NCBI RefSeq assembly: GCF_015752205.1
Contig: NZ_JADOVG010000008.1
Coordinates: 1-64,000, forward strand
Direction of reading: 5' to 3'
From: Polaromonas sp. CG_9.7
Lineage (GTDB): Bacteria > Pseudomonadota > Gammaproteobacteria > Burkholderiales > Burkholderiaceae_C
DNA: 64,000 nt
Notes under the pieces: model-generated
What the model saw: the letters and a program-made list of their open reading frames with translations, nothing else
The model's database searches: none
Told to the model about the DNA's origin: nothing
In this document: positions 52,855-63,601 of the stretch, one piece after another
Layout of the letters: the number at the start of each line of letters is the position of its first letter
Position numbering within the stretch: position 1 is the stretch's first letter
Position numbers and translations under genes: made by a program

Positions 52855-54192
52855 ATGCTTGAATTGGACCCCTTTGCGCTGGGTGCCCTCATCATTGGCC
52901 TGCTGCTGGTTGTCATGACCATGGGCAGCTCCTTCCTGTCCCGCTTGCCTTTGAATGCAGCCATGCTTTACCTGGGCGTCGGTGTGGCGGTCGGCCCCAT
53001 GGGGCTGGATTTGCTTCGGCTTGATGCACTGGAAAATACGGTGATGCTGGAGCGATTAACAGAAATCGCCGTGCTTATCTCGCTGTTCACCGCAGGCATG
53101 AAGCTCGAACTGCCCTTGCGTGACCGGCGCTGGAGAATTCCATTGCAACTCGCCACGGTGTCCATGATCGTGACCGTGGTGGTGGTGGCAGCAATCGGCG
53201 TATATGGTCTTGGCCTTTCGCCAGGTGCCGCGATACTGCTGGGCGCCATCCTTGCGCCCACTGATCCGGTACTGGCTTCGGATGTACAAGTGTCCAATCG
53301 TGGTGACCGCGACCGTTTGCGCTTTGGCCTGACCGGAGAAGGCGGGCTGAACGACGGCACGGCCTTTCCTTTTGTCATGCTGGGCCTGGGCCTCCTGGGG
53401 GTACACGAGCTGGGCGAAGCCGCCTGGCGCTGGTGGACGGTGGATGTGGTTTGGGCGATATCGGGTGGACTGGGATTGGGCTATCTGCTTGGAACACTGG
53501 TTGGCCGTGCCATTATTTACTTGCGCATGCGCCATCGTGAAGCCTTGCGGTCTGATGAATTTATTGCGCTCGGCCTGATTGCACTCACTTACGGCGCCGC
53601 ACTGCTTTGCCACACCTACGGTTTTCTGGCGGTATTTGCGGCCGGACTGGCATTGCGTCGCATCGACGAAGGGGCTTCTGCCACCTCCGCGTTGCAGGCA
53701 GAAACACAAAAGGCTGGATTTGAACTGAGTCCTGAAGAGCAAGCCGCGGCAGGTGCCGAAGCGCCCACCAATATGATGAATGCCGTTCAGCGCTTTAACA
53801 GCCAGCTGGAAAGCTTTGTTGAAGTCGCCATTGTTCTTGCCGTTGGTGTATTGCTGGCGTCCGTTGAATTTGAAAGTGACGTTCTGTGGTTTGTACCTGT
53901 ACTTTTCCTGATGGTACGGCCGCTGGCGGTTTACGGCGGATTGATCGGGACACAGGTCAGTGGCTCACAACGCAATTTGATGAGCTGGTTTGGCATACGC
54001 GGCATTGGTTCGCTGTATTACCTGCTCTATGCCATCAACCATAACATTCAGCCGGCGCTTGCCGAACGCCTCCTGTCGATCACCTTGGCGGTGGTTGTCG
54101 CGTCCATCATCATTCATGGCATTTCAGTAACGCCGTTAATGCAGCACTATGAATCACGAAAAACCATCAAAAGGCAACAACGCAAAAAGTAA
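52855..54192 (+). CDS. Cation/proton antiporter (CPA1, NhaP-like)
   Basis: This 445-residue inner-membrane antiporter has about 12 helices. Key motifs are ILLGAILAPTDPVLASDVQV (unwound helix region) and LRFGLTGEGGLNDGTAFPFV (the ND ion-binding pair). The C-terminus is short and basic (KTIKRQQRKK), with no large regulatory domain. An insertion at about residues 280-310 (ATSALQAETQKAG…EAPTNMM) precedes a further helix. It exports Na+ or K+ in exchange for protons. Confidence 0.9.
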   Translation: MLELDPFALGALIIGLLLVVMTMGSSFLSRLPLNAAMLYLGVGVAVGPMGLDLLRLDALENTVMLERLTEIAVLISLFTAGMKLELPLRDRRWRIPLQLATVSMIVTVVVVAAIGVYGLGLSPGAAILLGAILAPTDPVLASDVQVSNRGDRDRLRFGLTGEGGLNDGTAFPFVMLGLGLLGVHELGEAAWRWWTVDVVWAISGGLGLGYLLGTLVGRAIIYLRMRHREALRSDEFIALGLIALTYGAALLCHTYGFLAVFAAGLALRRIDEGASATSALQAETQKAGFELSPEEQAAAGAEAPTNMMNAVQRFNSQLESFVEVAIVLAVGVLLASVEFESDVLWFVPVLFLMVRPLAVYGGLIGTQVSGSQRNLMSWFGIRGIGSLYYLLYAINHNIQPALAERLLSITLAVVVASIIIHGISVTPLMQHYESRKTIKRQQRKK

Positions 54193-54213
54193 AGGGAATA
54201 AAAGCTGGACAAC

Positions 54214-54240
54214 AAAAAGCCTACTCAAGGTAGGCTTTTT
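54214..54240. terminator. Strong bidirectional terminator
   Basis: AAAAAGCCTAC and GTAGGCTTTTT form a perfect 11-bp stem with a 5-nt loop, with A and T runs at the ends. It serves the plus-strand antiporter gene and the minus-strand ribosomal cluster plus tRNA. Confidence 0.92.
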
Positions 54241-54264
54241 GAAATGGTTAAAAGAACCATATTT

Positions 54265-54341
<77 letters not shown>

Positions 54342-54351
54342 GTATGTAGTT

Positions 54352-54357
54352 ATTATA
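54352..54357 (-). promoter_or_regulatory. TATAAT box for tRNA-fMet
   Basis: On the minus strand, TATAAT lies 10 bp before the tRNA 5' end, overlapping the end of rplQ. The -35 region is weak (CTGAAG at 16-bp spacing). Confidence 0.5.
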
Positions 54358-54359
54358 GC

Positions 54360-54758
54360 TTACTTTGCCGCTGCTTCAGCTTTTATTTCTTCCGAAACAT
54401 CAGGGCGATCAACGAGTTCAACCAAAGCCATAGGGGCATTGTCACCGACGCGAAAACCCATCTTCAAAATACGGGTGTAACCGCCTGGACGGGTCTGGTA
54501 ACGTGGGCCCAGTTCAGCAAACAGCTTGACCACCATATCACGATCACGAAGACGGTCGAATGCCAAGCGCTTGTTTGCCAAGGTTGGAGTTTTTGCCAAA
54601 GTGATCATGGGTTCGACAACGCGGCGAAGCTCTTTGGCTTTTGGCAATGTCGTTTTGATGGCTTCGTGCTGGAGCAGCGAGTTCATCATGTTGCGCAACA
54701 TGGCGAGGCGGTGCTCGCTGGTGCGGTTTAGTTTACGTAGTCCATGTCCGTGTCGCAT
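54360..54758 (-). CDS. rplQ: 50S ribosomal protein L17
   Basis: 132 residues beginning [20 protein letters not shown], the L17 signature. Binds 23S rRNA at the exit-tunnel side. Last protein gene of the alpha operon, as is usual; a 3' extension rich in Glu and Ala ([11 protein letters not shown]) follows the conserved core. Confidence 0.98.
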   Translation of the reverse strand: MRHGHGLRKLNRTSEHRLAMLRNMMNSLLQHEAIKTTLPKAKELRRVVEPMITLAKTPTLANKRLAFDRLRDRDMVVKLFAELGPRYQTRPGGYTRILKMGFRVGDNAPMALVELVDRPDVSEEIKAEAAAK

Positions 54759-54841
54759 AGTGCTTCCTTTATGTAATATCGAAGCAGCCGTATCAGGTAC
54801 TGCCCGTGCACTTTCTCATCAATAGATGAGATTTAAATAAA

Positions 54842-55834
54842 TTAACGTTTGTCAAGCCCGGCAGGTGGCCAGCTTTCCAGACGCATTCCTAATGTCAGGC
54901 CGCGAGAGGCCAGCACTTCCTTAATCTCGTTCAAAGATTTCCGGCCCAGATTAGGCGTCTTCAACAGCTCATTTTCGGTGCGCTGGATCAGATCGCCAAT
55001 ATAGTAGATATTTTCGGCCTTCAGGCAGTTGGCCGAACGCACCGTGAGCTCCAGCTCATCGACTGGACGCAGCAGAATCGGGTCAAACTGTTGCGAATTT
55101 CGAGGTGCAGGATCATTGATGATAGCGCCAAGTTCGTTGCCTTCAAGTTGCGCAAATACCGCCAGCTGTTCGACCAAAATCTTAGCCGATGCACGCACCG
55201 CATCTTCTGCAGAAACAGCACCGTTGGTTTCGATTTCCAGAACCAGCTTGTCCAAGTCGGTACGCTGCTCAACGCGAGCACTTTCAACGGTGTAGCTGAC
55301 TCGCTTCACCGGAGAAAAGGAAGCATCAAGCACAATTCGGCCGATCGACTTAGGCGACTCATCACCATAACGACGAACATTTCCAGGAACATAACCGCGT
55401 CCATTCTCGACCTTGATTTGCATATCAATCTTGCCGCCATGCGACAGATTCATGATTACATGGTCAGGGTTGACAATTTCCACGTCATGCGGCGTCTGGA
55501 TATCGGCAGCAGTGATTGGACCTTCGCCGTCCTTACGGAGGCTTAAAGTCACTTCATCGCGGTTGTGAAGCTTGAACACCACACCCTTGAGATTCAACAA
55601 AATGTTGACGACGTCTTCTTGGACACCGTCAATTGAAGAGTACTCATGCAGGACGCCAGCGATGGTCACCTCGGTTGCGGCATGGCCTACCATGGAAGAC
55701 AACAGCACACGACGCAGGGCGTTGCCGAGAGTGTGGCCATACCCGCGCTCAAAAGGCTCCAGTGTCACCTTGGCACGGTTGGCACCAAGTTGCTCAACAT
55801 TAATAGTTTTGGGTTTTAACAAATTTGTCTGCAT
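54842..55834 (-). CDS. rpoA: RNA polymerase alpha subunit
   Basis: 330 residues. The N-terminal dimerisation domain ([26 protein letters not shown] near residue 30) nucleates core assembly. The C-terminal domain (about 250-320, [20 protein letters not shown]…[13 protein letters not shown]) contacts UP elements and activators. Length is normal. Confidence 0.98.
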   Translation of the reverse strand: MQTNLLKPKTINVEQLGANRAKVTLEPFERGYGHTLGNALRRVLLSSMVGHAATEVTIAGVLHEYSSIDGVQEDVVNILLNLKGVVFKLHNRDEVTLSLRKDGEGPITAADIQTPHDVEIVNPDHVIMNLSHGGKIDMQIKVENGRGYVPGNVRRYGDESPKSIGRIVLDASFSPVKRVSYTVESARVEQRTDLDKLVLEIETNGAVSAEDAVRASAKILVEQLAVFAQLEGNELGAIINDPAPRNSQQFDPILLRPVDELELTVRSANCLKAENIYYIGDLIQRTENELLKTPNLGRKSLNEIKEVLASRGLTLGMRLESWPPAGLDKR

Positions 55835-55927
55835 GCAGTCTTCCTCTCAATACCCTCGGCTCGTTACACCGATAAGGCTGGCGAAGCACACCTGGCAGCA
55901 CGGCAAGCGTGTCGCCAGGAACGGAAA

Positions 55928-56551
55928 TTAACGTGAATACAGCTCGACGATCAACGATTCGTTGACATCGGCAGCAAATTCGTCACGGTCAGGCACTTTC
56001 TTGAAGGTGCCTTCACCCTTGTCAGCATTAACATCAACCCAGGCTGGCAGACCAACTTGCTTAGCCAGTTCGAGCGCCTCGGCAATACGGGTCTGTTTTT
56101 TGGACTTGTCACGCACAGCTATGACGTCGCCGGCCTTAACCATATAGGACGGAATGTTCACCGATTGACCATTGACCGTCATGGCTTTATGGGAAACCAA
56201 TTGGCGCGCTTCGGCGCGTGTCGAGCCAAAGCCCATGCGATAAACCACATTGTCCAGACGCGATTCCAATACCGACAGCAAGTTGGCGCCAGTGTTGCCA
56301 CGGCGACGGTCAGCTTCTTCAAAATAGCGGCGGAACTGCTTTTCCAGCACGCCGTACATGCGCTTGACTTTCTGCTTTTCACGCAATTGCAGGCCGTAGT
56401 CGGAAGTACGGGTACCGGAGGTACGACCGTGCTGACCAGGCTTGGAATCGAATTTCGCCTTGTCGCTGATAGAGCGACGGGCACTCTTCAGGAAAAGGTC
56501 GGTGCCTTCACGGCGGGAAAGTTTGGCCTTGGGGCCGAGGTAACGTGCCAC
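55928..56551 (-). CDS. rpsD: 30S ribosomal protein S4
   Basis: 207 residues with the S4 domain ([27 protein letters not shown]) in the centre. Primary 16S rRNA binder and, in other bacteria, translational repressor of the alpha operon. Conserved start [19 protein letters not shown]. Confidence 0.98.
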   Translation of the reverse strand: MARYLGPKAKLSRREGTDLFLKSARRSISDKAKFDSKPGQHGRTSGTRTSDYGLQLREKQKVKRMYGVLEKQFRRYFEEADRRRGNTGANLLSVLESRLDNVVYRMGFGSTRAEARQLVSHKAMTVNGQSVNIPSYMVKAGDVIAVRDKSKKQTRIAEALELAKQVGLPAWVDVNADKGEGTFKKVPDRDEFAADVNESLIVELYSR

Positions 56552-56682
56552 TTGAATATCCTTTTGTCATCTGCTGCAATTTCTGCAGGAGCCACAGTTA
56601 ATAACTCTGATGGCGGTGGGCTTGGTGAAAATGCTGACGCCCGGCCGTTTGCTGAGCAAGCGACCGGGCGAAACAGCACAAA

Positions 56683-57087
56683 TTAGATACGACGGCGTTT
56701 TTGAGGACGGCAGCCGTTATGTGGAACTGGGGTGACATCGGCAATCGAATTGATTCGAATACCAAGTGCGCCCAGAGCACGAACAGAAGATTCACGACCG
56801 GGGCCAGGCCCCTTGATTTCAACATCAAGGTTCTTGATACCTTGTTCGATAGCAGCCCGGCCAGCGACTTCAGAAGCTACCTGAGCAGCGAAAGGTGTCG
56901 ATTTACGCGAACCTTTGAAGCCCTGTCCACCTGACGATGCCCACGACAAGGCGTTGCCTTGGCGATCAGTGATCGTGATGATGGTATTGTTGAAAGATGC
57001 GTGAACATGAGCGATGCCATCGGCAACGTTCTTGCGAACTTTCTTGCGTACGCGCTGTGATGCGCTGTTATTGGGTGATTTTGCCAT
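56683..57087 (-). CDS. rpsK: 30S ribosomal protein S11
   Basis: 134 residues with [21 protein letters not shown] near residue 25 and a C-terminal [17 protein letters not shown]. Lies on the platform of the small subunit near the mRNA exit. Confidence 0.98.
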   Translation of the reverse strand: MAKSPNNSASQRVRKKVRKNVADGIAHVHASFNNTIITITDRQGNALSWASSGGQGFKGSRKSTPFAAQVASEVAGRAAIEQGIKNLDVEIKGPGPGRESSVRALGALGIRINSIADVTPVPHNGCRPQKRRRI

Positions 57088-57100
57088 AACGATCTCTCAA

Positions 57101-57466
57101 TTATTTCTTCAAAGACTGGGCGGCCTTGCGCGGACCCTTGCGAGTGCGGGCATTTGTCCGGGTACGCTGACCGCGCATGGGCAACCCACGACGATGACGG
57201 AAACCTCGGTAGCAGCCGATGTCCATCAGGCGTTTGATATTCATCGTGGTTTCACGACGCAAATCACCTTCGATGGTGAACTGAGCAATGTGGTCCCGGA
57301 TTTTTTCCAGGTCGCCATCAGTCAAGTCTTTGATTTTCTTGGCGTAGTCGATCTCGCACGCTTCGCAAATTTTGCGAGCGCGGGTGCGGCCGATGCCAAA
57401 GATTGCAGTCAAGCCGATTTCGGCGTGCTTCTGCGGCGGAATGTTGATACCAGCGATACGTGCCAT
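57101..57466 (-). CDS. rpsM: 30S ribosomal protein S13
   Basis: 121 residues beginning [20 protein letters not shown], with [19 protein letters not shown] at the C-terminus. Head protein contacting the P-site tRNA and the large subunit. Confidence 0.98.
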   Translation of the reverse strand: MARIAGINIPPQKHAEIGLTAIFGIGRTRARKICEACEIDYAKKIKDLTDGDLEKIRDHIAQFTIEGDLRRETTMNIKRLMDIGCYRGFRHRRGLPMRGQRTRTNARTRKGPRKAAQSLKK

Positions 57467-57491
57467 GTGCGTCCTCTAAATCTCTTAAAAA

Positions 57492-57605
57492 TCAGCCTTG
57501 GCGCTGTTTGTGACGTGGATCTGTACAGATCACACGGACAACGCCCTTGCGACGGATGACCTTGCAGTTGCGGCAAATTTTCTTGACCGAAGCTGAAACT
57601 CTCAT
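57492..57605 (-). CDS. rpmJ: 50S ribosomal protein L36
   Basis: 37 residues, [20 protein letters not shown]… ending [11 protein letters not shown]. The zinc ligands C11, C14, C27 and H32 are present, so it is the zinc-binding form. It lies between secY and rpsM; infA, found here in some relatives, is absent. Confidence 0.97.
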   Translation of the reverse strand: MRVSASVKKICRNCKVIRRKGVVRVICTDPRHKQRQG

Positions 57606-57691
57606 TTTCTTCTCCTAAACTTTTACTCTGTGCTTACTTGGAACGAAACACATCATGTGCTCGCGGTGAATCGTCAGGACGATTCAAAACA

Positions 57692-58999
57692 TCACGTCTT
57701 GAAATTCGCCTTTTTCAACAACGACTCGTACTGCTGCGACATCATGTAGTTCTGAACCTGGGCCATGAAATCCATGGTGACTACAACAATAATCATCAAC
57801 GATGTTCCACCGAAATAAAACGGTACGTTGTACTTCAAAATTAAAAACTCTGGCAGCAAACAAACAAATGTGATGTAAACCGCACCGGCCAGTGTGAGTC
57901 GGACCAAGATTTTGTCTATGTATCGAGCAGTCTGGTCGCCGGGACGAATCCCAGGGATAAAGGCACCACTCTTTTTCAGGTTATCCGCGGTTTCTCGGCT
58001 GTTAAACACCAAGGCCGTGTAAAAAAAGCAGAAAAAGATAATTGCACTGGCATATAGCAACACATAAATTGGTTGCCCTGGCGTCAACGTACTGGCTATG
58101 TCTCTCAACCAGCGCATGCTTTCGCCAGTGCTGAACCAGCCCACCACCGTTGCCGGTAACAGAATAATCGAAGAGGCAAAAATTGGAGGGATCACGCCCG
58201 CCATATTCAGCTTCAGCGGCAGATGCGACGACTGCCCACCATACACCTTATTGCCAACCTGCCGGCGCGCGTAGTTTACAAGAATCTTGCGCTGCCCCCG
58301 CTCGACAAACACCACAAAGTAGGTGACTGCCACCACAACTGCCACGATAACAATCGCGATCAAAATGCTCATTGCACCGGTGCGAACCAATTCAAGCAAA
58401 CCACCCAACGCACTGGGCAAGCCAGCAGCAATGCCTGCAAAAATCAGAATCGAAATGCCATTGCCCAAACCGCGCTCTGTGATTTGTTCTCCCAACCACA
58501 TCAGGAACATAGTTCCAGCTGTCAGGCTAAACACCGCTGTCATGCGAAAGCCGAAACCAGGATCCAATACCAAACCAGGAGAGCTTTCAAGCGCCACGGC
58601 TATACCCATCGACTGGAACAGAGCAAGCCCGAGCGTTCCATAACGTGTGTATTGCGTGATCTTTCGCCTTCCAGCTTCGCCTTCCTTTTTCATCTGCTCG
58701 AATGTGGGAACCACATAGGTGAGCAATTGCATGATGATGGAAGCCGAGATGTACGGCATGATGCCTAAGGCAAACACGGTAAATCTTGACAGGGCGCCAC
58801 CAGAGAACATATTGAACAAGTTCAATATTCCACCCTGTTGGCCCTTGAATAGTTCTTTCAATTGACCGGGGTCAATTCCTGGAACCGGAATGTGCGCACC
58901 GACACGGTACACGACCAGCGCCAGCAGCAAAAACACAAGCCTGTTGCGCAAGTCGCCGAACTTGCCGGTTTTTGCAATTTGCGCTGAGTTGGTTGCCAC
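57692..58999 (-). CDS. secY: Preprotein translocase subunit SecY
   Basis: 435 residues with ten membrane helices. The plug and signature regions [20 protein letters not shown] and [16 protein letters not shown] are near the N-terminus, and the [21 protein letters not shown] loop lies in the middle. Forms the protein-conducting channel with SecE and SecG. Confidence 0.98.
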   Translation of the reverse strand: MATNSAQIAKTGKFGDLRNRLVFLLLALVVYRVGAHIPVPGIDPGQLKELFKGQQGGILNLFNMFSGGALSRFTVFALGIMPYISASIIMQLLTYVVPTFEQMKKEGEAGRRKITQYTRYGTLGLALFQSMGIAVALESSPGLVLDPGFGFRMTAVFSLTAGTMFLMWLGEQITERGLGNGISILIFAGIAAGLPSALGGLLELVRTGAMSILIAIVIVAVVVAVTYFVVFVERGQRKILVNYARRQVGNKVYGGQSSHLPLKLNMAGVIPPIFASSIILLPATVVGWFSTGESMRWLRDIASTLTPGQPIYVLLYASAIIFFCFFYTALVFNSRETADNLKKSGAFIPGIRPGDQTARYIDKILVRLTLAGAVYITFVCLLPEFLILKYNVPFYFGGTSLMIIVVVTMDFMAQVQNYMMSQQYESLLKKANFKT

Positions 59000-59018
59000 T
59001 GGTTGGTTCCGTCAAGTA

Positions 59019-59450
59019 TTAAGCGATTGAGCCGCCAGCGGCTTCGATCAGGGTTTTGGCGCTTGCCGAGGCAGAAATACCGGTGAGCTTGACAGCAAGT
59101 GACAGCGAACCTGTGTTGATCACCTTAACGTTCTTGGCGATCTGGCCGACAAGACCCGACTGCTTCAACGTCAACAAATCAACTTCCGCCAAGCCGAGCT
59201 GCTCCAGCGCCGTGAGAGTGACCTCGGCATTGAATTTCAGCAAATGCGATTTGAAACCGCGCTTTGGCAAGCGACGCTGCATAGGCATTTGACCGCCTTC
59301 AAAGCCGACCTTGTGGTAACCGCCAGAACGGGATTTTTGTCCCTTGTGGCCACGACCAGCTGTCTTGCCCAAGCCAGAGCCAATACCGCGACCAACACGC
59401 CGTTTAGCATGTTTAGCGCCTTCGCTGGGCTTGATTGTGTTCAATTCCAT
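59019..59450 (-). CDS. rplO: 50S ribosomal protein L15
   Basis: 143 residues beginning [20 protein letters not shown], with the Gly/Lys-rich [20 protein letters not shown] stretch. Late-assembly large-subunit protein; 19 bp before secY. Confidence 0.98.
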   Translation of the reverse strand: MELNTIKPSEGAKHAKRRVGRGIGSGLGKTAGRGHKGQKSRSGGYHKVGFEGGQMPMQRRLPKRGFKSHLLKFNAEVTLTALEQLGLAEVDLLTLKQSGLVGQIAKNVKVINTGSLSLAVKLTGISASASAKTLIEAAGGSIA

Positions 59451-59516
59451 GATGAGTCCTTAAGCCGTTGGAGAAAGAACCTGGCCACTATGCAGCCAGT
59501 CCTGTCTCTCAAAGCC

Positions 59517-59699
59517 TCAAATAATTTTGACCAGATAGCTGATCTTGTTGATCATGCCGCGCACTGCGGGCGTGTCCTGTAATTCGCTGACGCTGTTGAC
59601 ACCGCGCAGGCCCAGTCCGCGCACGGTGGCGCGATGGGACTCCTGGGTGCCAATCGGGCTGCGAACCAGTTTGACTTTAACTTTGGTTTCTTGGGTCAT
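59517..59699 (-). CDS. rpmD: 50S ribosomal protein L30
   Basis: 60 residues ([20 protein letters not shown], then [20 protein letters not shown]), full length for L30. Confidence 0.97.
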   Translation of the reverse strand: MTQETKVKVKLVRSPIGTQESHRATVRGLGLRGVNSVSELQDTPAVRGMINKISYLVKII

Positions 59700-59712
59700 T
59701 TAACTGTCCGCC

Positions 59713-60231
59713 TTAGCCGAAGATTTCTTCGACTGATTTGCCACGCTTGGCCGCGATATCGGAGGCCGTGGTGGAATTTTTCAGTGCGTCCATGGTGGCG
59801 CGCACCATGTTGTACGGGTTGCTCGAGCCATGGCTTTTGGCCACGATATCGGTAATACCCATGACTTCGAACACTGCGCGCATCGGACCGCCAGCAATGA
59901 TACCGGTACCCTTGGGAGCCGGCGCCATCATGACGTTGGCGGCACCGTGGTGACCGAATACATTGTGGTGCAAGGTACCGTTTTTCAATGACACCTTCGT
60001 CATGTTGCGGCGCGCTTCTTCCATGGCTTTTTGCACGGCTGCCGGCACTTCTTTCGACTTGCCTTTACCCATGCCAACGCGACCATCACCGTCACCGACC
60101 ACGGTCAGTGCGGCAAAACCGAGAATACGGCCACCCTTCACTACTTTGGTCACGCGGTTGATCGCGATCATTTTTTCCTTCAGACCATCGTCTGGAGCGT
60201 CGTTTTGCGATTTAGCTTGAAACTTAGCCAT
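59713..60231 (-). CDS. rpsE: 30S ribosomal protein S5
   Basis: 172 residues with the double-stranded RNA-binding-like N-domain ([20 protein letters not shown]) and the [19 protein letters not shown] segment. Contributes to decoding accuracy. Confidence 0.98.
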   Translation of the reverse strand: MAKFQAKSQNDAPDDGLKEKMIAINRVTKVVKGGRILGFAALTVVGDGDGRVGMGKGKSKEVPAAVQKAMEEARRNMTKVSLKNGTLHHNVFGHHGAANVMMAPAPKGTGIIAGGPMRAVFEVMGITDIVAKSHGSSNPYNMVRATMDALKNSTTASDIAAKRGKSVEEIFG

Positions 60232-60248
60232 ACTTGATTCCAGTCTGC

Positions 60249-60614
60249 TTAGAACTGCAAACCAGCTTCGCGAGCCGCATCAGCCAGCGCTTTGACGCGG
60301 CCATGGTACGCAAAACCGGCGCGATCGAACGCCACTTTTTCTACACCCGCTGCTTTTGCTTTTTCAGCAATGCGCTTGCCAATGGCTTGCGCAGCAGCAA
60401 CATTTCCACCCTTGCCTGAGCCGCCAATTTCATTGCGCACTTCCACTTCAGCCGTGGAAGCGGACGCCAGAACTTTGGTGCCGTCGCCAGAAATAACACT
60501 GGCGTAAATATGCAGATTGGTACGGTTTACGGACAGACGGGCAACGCCTTGATTGGCAATGCGGATACGCGTCTGGCGTGAACGGCGAAGGCGCTGCGCT
60601 TTTTTGGTCAACAT
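60249..60614 (-). CDS. rplR: 50S ribosomal protein L18
   Basis: 121 residues beginning [20 protein letters not shown], ending [15 protein letters not shown]. Binds 5S rRNA with L5 and L25. Confidence 0.98.
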   Translation of the reverse strand: MLTKKAQRLRRSRQTRIRIANQGVARLSVNRTNLHIYASVISGDGTKVLASASTAEVEVRNEIGGSGKGGNVAAAQAIGKRIAEKAKAAGVEKVAFDRAGFAYHGRVKALADAAREAGLQF

Positions 60615-60625
60615 GATGCAGCTCC

Positions 60626-61159
60626 TTATTTCTTCTTGGTTTCTTTGATTGTGATTTTTTCATCCGAATAACGGATGCCCTTGCCTTTGTAGGGCTCGGG
60701 AGGACGGACTGCACGCACTTCGGCTGCAATCTGGCCTACACGTTGGCGATCAGAACCCTTGATGACCACTTCGGTTGGCGTCGGGGTGGTGACCGTGATG
60801 CCCGCAGGCATTGCCATGACCACAGGGTGGGAATAGCCCACGGTGAGGTTCAGCTTGTCACCTTGCGCCTGGGCCTTGAAACCCACGCCGACCAGGTTCA
60901 GCTTTTTCTGAAAACCGGTCGTAACTCCCACGACCATGTTGTTCACCAGCTGGCGGATCGTACCGCTCATGGCATTGGCTTCACGAGAATCATTGGCCGG
61001 CACAAAAGTCAGCTTGCCGTCTTCGCTCTTGACGACGACATGGGCGTTTTGTGTCAGCGCAAGGGAGCCCAAGGCACCCTTGACATTGATCTGGTTTTCT
61101 TTGATTGCGACGTCCACACCCTGGGGGATGGAAACCGGCATTTTTGCTACACGAGACAT
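60626..61159 (-). CDS. rplF: 50S ribosomal protein L6
   Basis: 177 residues with two L6 domains and the C-terminal signature [14 protein letters not shown]. Lies near the GTPase-associated centre. Confidence 0.98.
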   Translation of the reverse strand: MSRVAKMPVSIPQGVDVAIKENQINVKGALGSLALTQNAHVVVKSEDGKLTFVPANDSREANAMSGTIRQLVNNMVVGVTTGFQKKLNLVGVGFKAQAQGDKLNLTVGYSHPVVMAMPAGITVTTPTPTEVVIKGSDRQRVGQIAAEVRAVRPPEPYKGKGIRYSDEKITIKETKKK

Positions 61160-61183
61160 TTCAGTTACTCCTCAATGCCGCCG

Positions 61184-61579
61184 TTAGGCCACGTAGCACA
61201 ACACTTCACCACCGATGCCGGTAGCGCGTGCTTTGCGATCAGTCATGACACCCTGAGGCGTTGTGACAATTGCCACGCCCAAGCCGTTCATGACCTGGGG
61301 AATGGCGCCATGGCCTTTGTACACACGCAGGCCAGGGCGGCTGACGCGCTCAATGCGCTCAATCACGGGCTTGCCTGCGTAGTACTTCAGGGCGATTTCC
61401 AACTGGGGCTTGCCTTCGTTGGCCTTGACGGAGAAGCCATCAATGTAGCCCTCATCCTTCAAAACTTGTGCAATGGCGACTTTGACTTTTGACGAAGGCA
61501 CCAGCACAACAGCTTTTTCAACCATTTGTGCATTGCGGATGCGTGTCAGCATGTCGGCGATAGGATCACTCATACTCAT
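61184..61579 (-). CDS. rpsH: 30S ribosomal protein S8
   Basis: 131 residues starting [24 protein letters not shown] lies 8 bp before the first ATG, so that start was kept over the ATG two codons later. In other bacteria S8 represses the spc operon. Confidence 0.98.
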   Translation of the reverse strand: MSMSDPIADMLTRIRNAQMVEKAVVLVPSSKVKVAIAQVLKDEGYIDGFSVKANEGKPQLEIALKYYAGKPVIERIERVSRPGLRVYKGHGAIPQVMNGLGVAIVTTPQGVMTDRKARATGIGGEVLCYVA

Positions 61580-61597
61580 CTGGGGTTCTCCTATTGC

Positions 61598-61903
61598 TTA
61601 CCAGCTAGCCTTGGTGATACCAGGGATATCACCAGCGAAAGCCAACTCGCGGATCTTGGCGCGAGCCAGGCCGAATTGACGGAACGTACCACGGGGACGA
61701 CCGGTGATGGCACAGCGGTTGCGTTGACGCGTCGGATTTGCGTTGCGCGGCAACTTTTGCAATTCCTGACGGGCCAGATGGCGCTCATCGTCGGTACGCT
61801 TGAAATCATTGGCGATTGCCTTGAGTTCAGCGTGCTTCTTGGCAAACTTGGCGACGAGCTTGTCGCGCTTCAGTTCACGTTGCAGTAGGGCTTGTTTTGC
61901 CAT
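61598..61903 (-). CDS. rpsN: 30S ribosomal protein S14
   Basis: 101 residues, [20 protein letters not shown]… ending REAFAG-type ([16 protein letters not shown]). This is the long form without the zinc CxxC pairs. Confidence 0.98.
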   Translation of the reverse strand: MAKQALLQRELKRDKLVAKFAKKHAELKAIANDFKRTDDERHLARQELQKLPRNANPTRQRNRCAITGRPRGTFRQFGLARAKIRELAFAGDIPGITKASW

Positions 61904-61912
61904 CTTGCGCCT

Positions 61913-62452
61913 TCAGTTCTTGAACGGAAAACGGAAGGCGGTGAGGAGGGCTTTGCACTCTTCATCGGTCTTGGCCGTTGTGGTGATGCTGATATTGAGT
62001 CCGCGCAAGGCATCGACCTTGTCGTACTCGATTTCAGGGAAAATAATCTGCTCTTTGACGCCGATGTTGTAGTTGCCGCGGCCATCGAAGGCACGACCAG
62101 AAATACCACGGAAGTCACGTACACGCGGCAATGCCACGGTCACGAAACGGTCGAGGAATTCATACATCTGCACGCCACGCAGCGTGACCATGCAGCCAAT
62201 CGGCAGGTCTTCGCGGATCTTGAAACCCGCGATGGCCTTCTTGGCCTTGGTGACCACAGGCTTTTGGCCTGCAATCTTGGCCATGTCAGCCACAGCATTG
62301 TCCATGACTTTCTTGTCGGCAACCGCCTCGCTCACACCCATGTTGAGCGTGATCTTGGTGATGCGCGGCACCTGCATGGGTGTCTTGTAGCCGAATTTTT
62401 CAATCAGGGCTGGTGCGATTTTTTCGCGGAATTGATCTTGCAAGCGTGCCAT
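61913..62452 (-). CDS. rplE: 50S ribosomal protein L5
   Basis: 179 residues, [20 protein letters not shown], with [20 protein letters not shown] and [20 protein letters not shown]. Binds 5S rRNA and contacts P-site tRNA. Confidence 0.98.
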   Translation of the reverse strand: MARLQDQFREKIAPALIEKFGYKTPMQVPRITKITLNMGVSEAVADKKVMDNAVADMAKIAGQKPVVTKAKKAIAGFKIREDLPIGCMVTLRGVQMYEFLDRFVTVALPRVRDFRGISGRAFDGRGNYNIGVKEQIIFPEIEYDKVDALRGLNISITTTAKTDEECKALLTAFRFPFKN

Positions 62453-62454
62453 GT

Positions 62455-62775
62455 TTATGCAGCCTTAATTTCTTCGCCGCTGGACTTGAAGACGCGAGTT
62501 TTCTTGCCGTCAGCCAACAACTTGATACCAACACGATCCGCCTTGCCCGAAGCCGCATTGAAAATAGCGACATTGGACTGGTGAATCGGCATGCTTTTTT
62601 CAACAATGCCACCTGTGGTGCCCTTGAGCGGATTGGGCTTGGTGTGTTTTTTCACCAGGTTGATCCCGTTCACCAGCACATAGCTGTCATCGACGCGCTG
62701 CGTGATCGTGCCGCGCTTGCCCTTGTCGCGACCCGTGATCACGATGATCTCGTCGCCTTTACGAATTTTGTTCAT
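62455..62775 (-). CDS. rplX: 50S ribosomal protein L24
   Basis: 106 residues with the KOW motif ([20 protein letters not shown]) at the N-terminus. Assembly initiator of the large subunit; only 2 bp separate it from rplE. Confidence 0.98.
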   Translation of the reverse strand: MNKIRKGDEIIVITGRDKGKRGTITQRVDDSYVLVNGINLVKKHTKPNPLKGTTGGIVEKSMPIHQSNVAIFNAASGKADRVGIKLLADGKKTRVFKSSGEEIKAA

Positions 62776-62787
62776 TGCCTAGGGTCC

Positions 62788-63156
62788 TTACAGAACTTCA
62801 GGAGCCAGCGACACGATCTTCATGAACTTTTCAGTGCGCAACTCTCGCGTCACTGGTCCAAAGATACGGGTGCCGATAGGCTCGAGCTTGGCATTGAGCA
62901 GCACTGCTGCATTGCCGTCGAATTTGACAAGCGAGCCGTCGCCGCGGCGAATGCCCTTGGCAGTACGAACGACCACCGCACTGTAAACCTCGCCTTTTTT
63001 GACGCGGCCACGCGGAGCGGCTTCTTTGATACTGACCTTGATAACATCACCAACGCTGGCGTACCGGCGCTTGGATCCGCCGAGCACCTTGATGCACATC
63101 ACGGACTTGGCACCCGTGTTGTCAGCAACATCGAGTTTGGATTGCGTTTGAATCAT
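62788..63156 (-). CDS. rplN: 50S ribosomal protein L14
   Basis: 122 residues, [20 protein letters not shown]… ending LAPEVL. First gene of the spc operon here. The S10-operon genes (rplP, rpmC, rpsQ) that adjoin it in many bacteria are not next to it. Confidence 0.98.
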   Translation of the reverse strand: MIQTQSKLDVADNTGAKSVMCIKVLGGSKRRYASVGDVIKVSIKEAAPRGRVKKGEVYSAVVVRTAKGIRRGDGSLVKFDGNAAVLLNAKLEPIGTRIFGPVTRELRTEKFMKIVSLAPEVL

Positions 63157-63305
63157 TTAAATTGGTTCCCAACTTGCACCAGCATTGGTGGCTTGCTTAA
63201 TGCAAACCACCTGCCAATCAGTCTTGGGCCCGTCGTCCACATCGCAAACCACTTGCAATGCTTCCGCTGGGCAGAAGTTCCTCGCCTATTAGAGCGAAGC
63301 CCACG

Positions 63306-63334
63306 ATTATGACCAAAGTAAAAGCCAGTGTCAA
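63306..63334 (-). promoter_or_regulatory. Promoter of the spc-alpha ribosomal cluster
   Basis: On the minus strand, TTGACA and CATAAT are separated by exactly 17 bp, a near-consensus sigma-70 promoter, about 150 bp upstream of rplN. The long leader could carry regulatory structure. Other than this, the repeats and the glpD end, 63157-63601 shows no gene. Confidence 0.78.
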
Positions 63335-63486
63335 CCGTGGTTGTAAAAATATTCCTGGCAATTGTGTGTGACGCCTAACCAATCTATGCCGTTGAACTCC
63401 GGGTGACAAAACAACCATGCCAGCATCGGGAGCAATATGAATAATATTAAGTAAATTAGCTATTCGCGCAATGTCAGCAAGGAAAA

Positions 63487-63511
63487 GCAGCTATTTAAAA
63501 TATAGCAATCA
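63487..63511. repeat. AT palindrome (dispersed repeat fragment)
   Basis: GCTATTTAAAATATAGC forms a short hairpin like the AT half of the dispersed family. It lies between the glpD end and the spc promoter. Confidence 0.45.
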
Positions 63512-63526
63512 GACACCACAACGCCA

Positions 63527-63568
63527 TTCAAGGTTCAAGGTTCAGGGTTCAGGGTTCAGGGTTCAGGG
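63527..63568. repeat. Heptamer tandem repeat
   Basis: Six head-to-tail copies: two of TTCAAGG and four of TTCAGGG, without gaps. Positioned between glpD and the spc promoter; likely slippage-prone. Confidence 0.95.
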
Positions 63569-63601
63569 TTTACTGTCGCATTTAACCAACTTCAAGAATA
63601 T

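Noticed and set aside
63373..63379. GCCTAAC core like those in attC
   Set aside because: A lone core with no partner core or paired interior within 150 bp.
63527..63568. CRISPR-like array
   Set aside because: Seven-base units without spacers are a simple tandem repeat.
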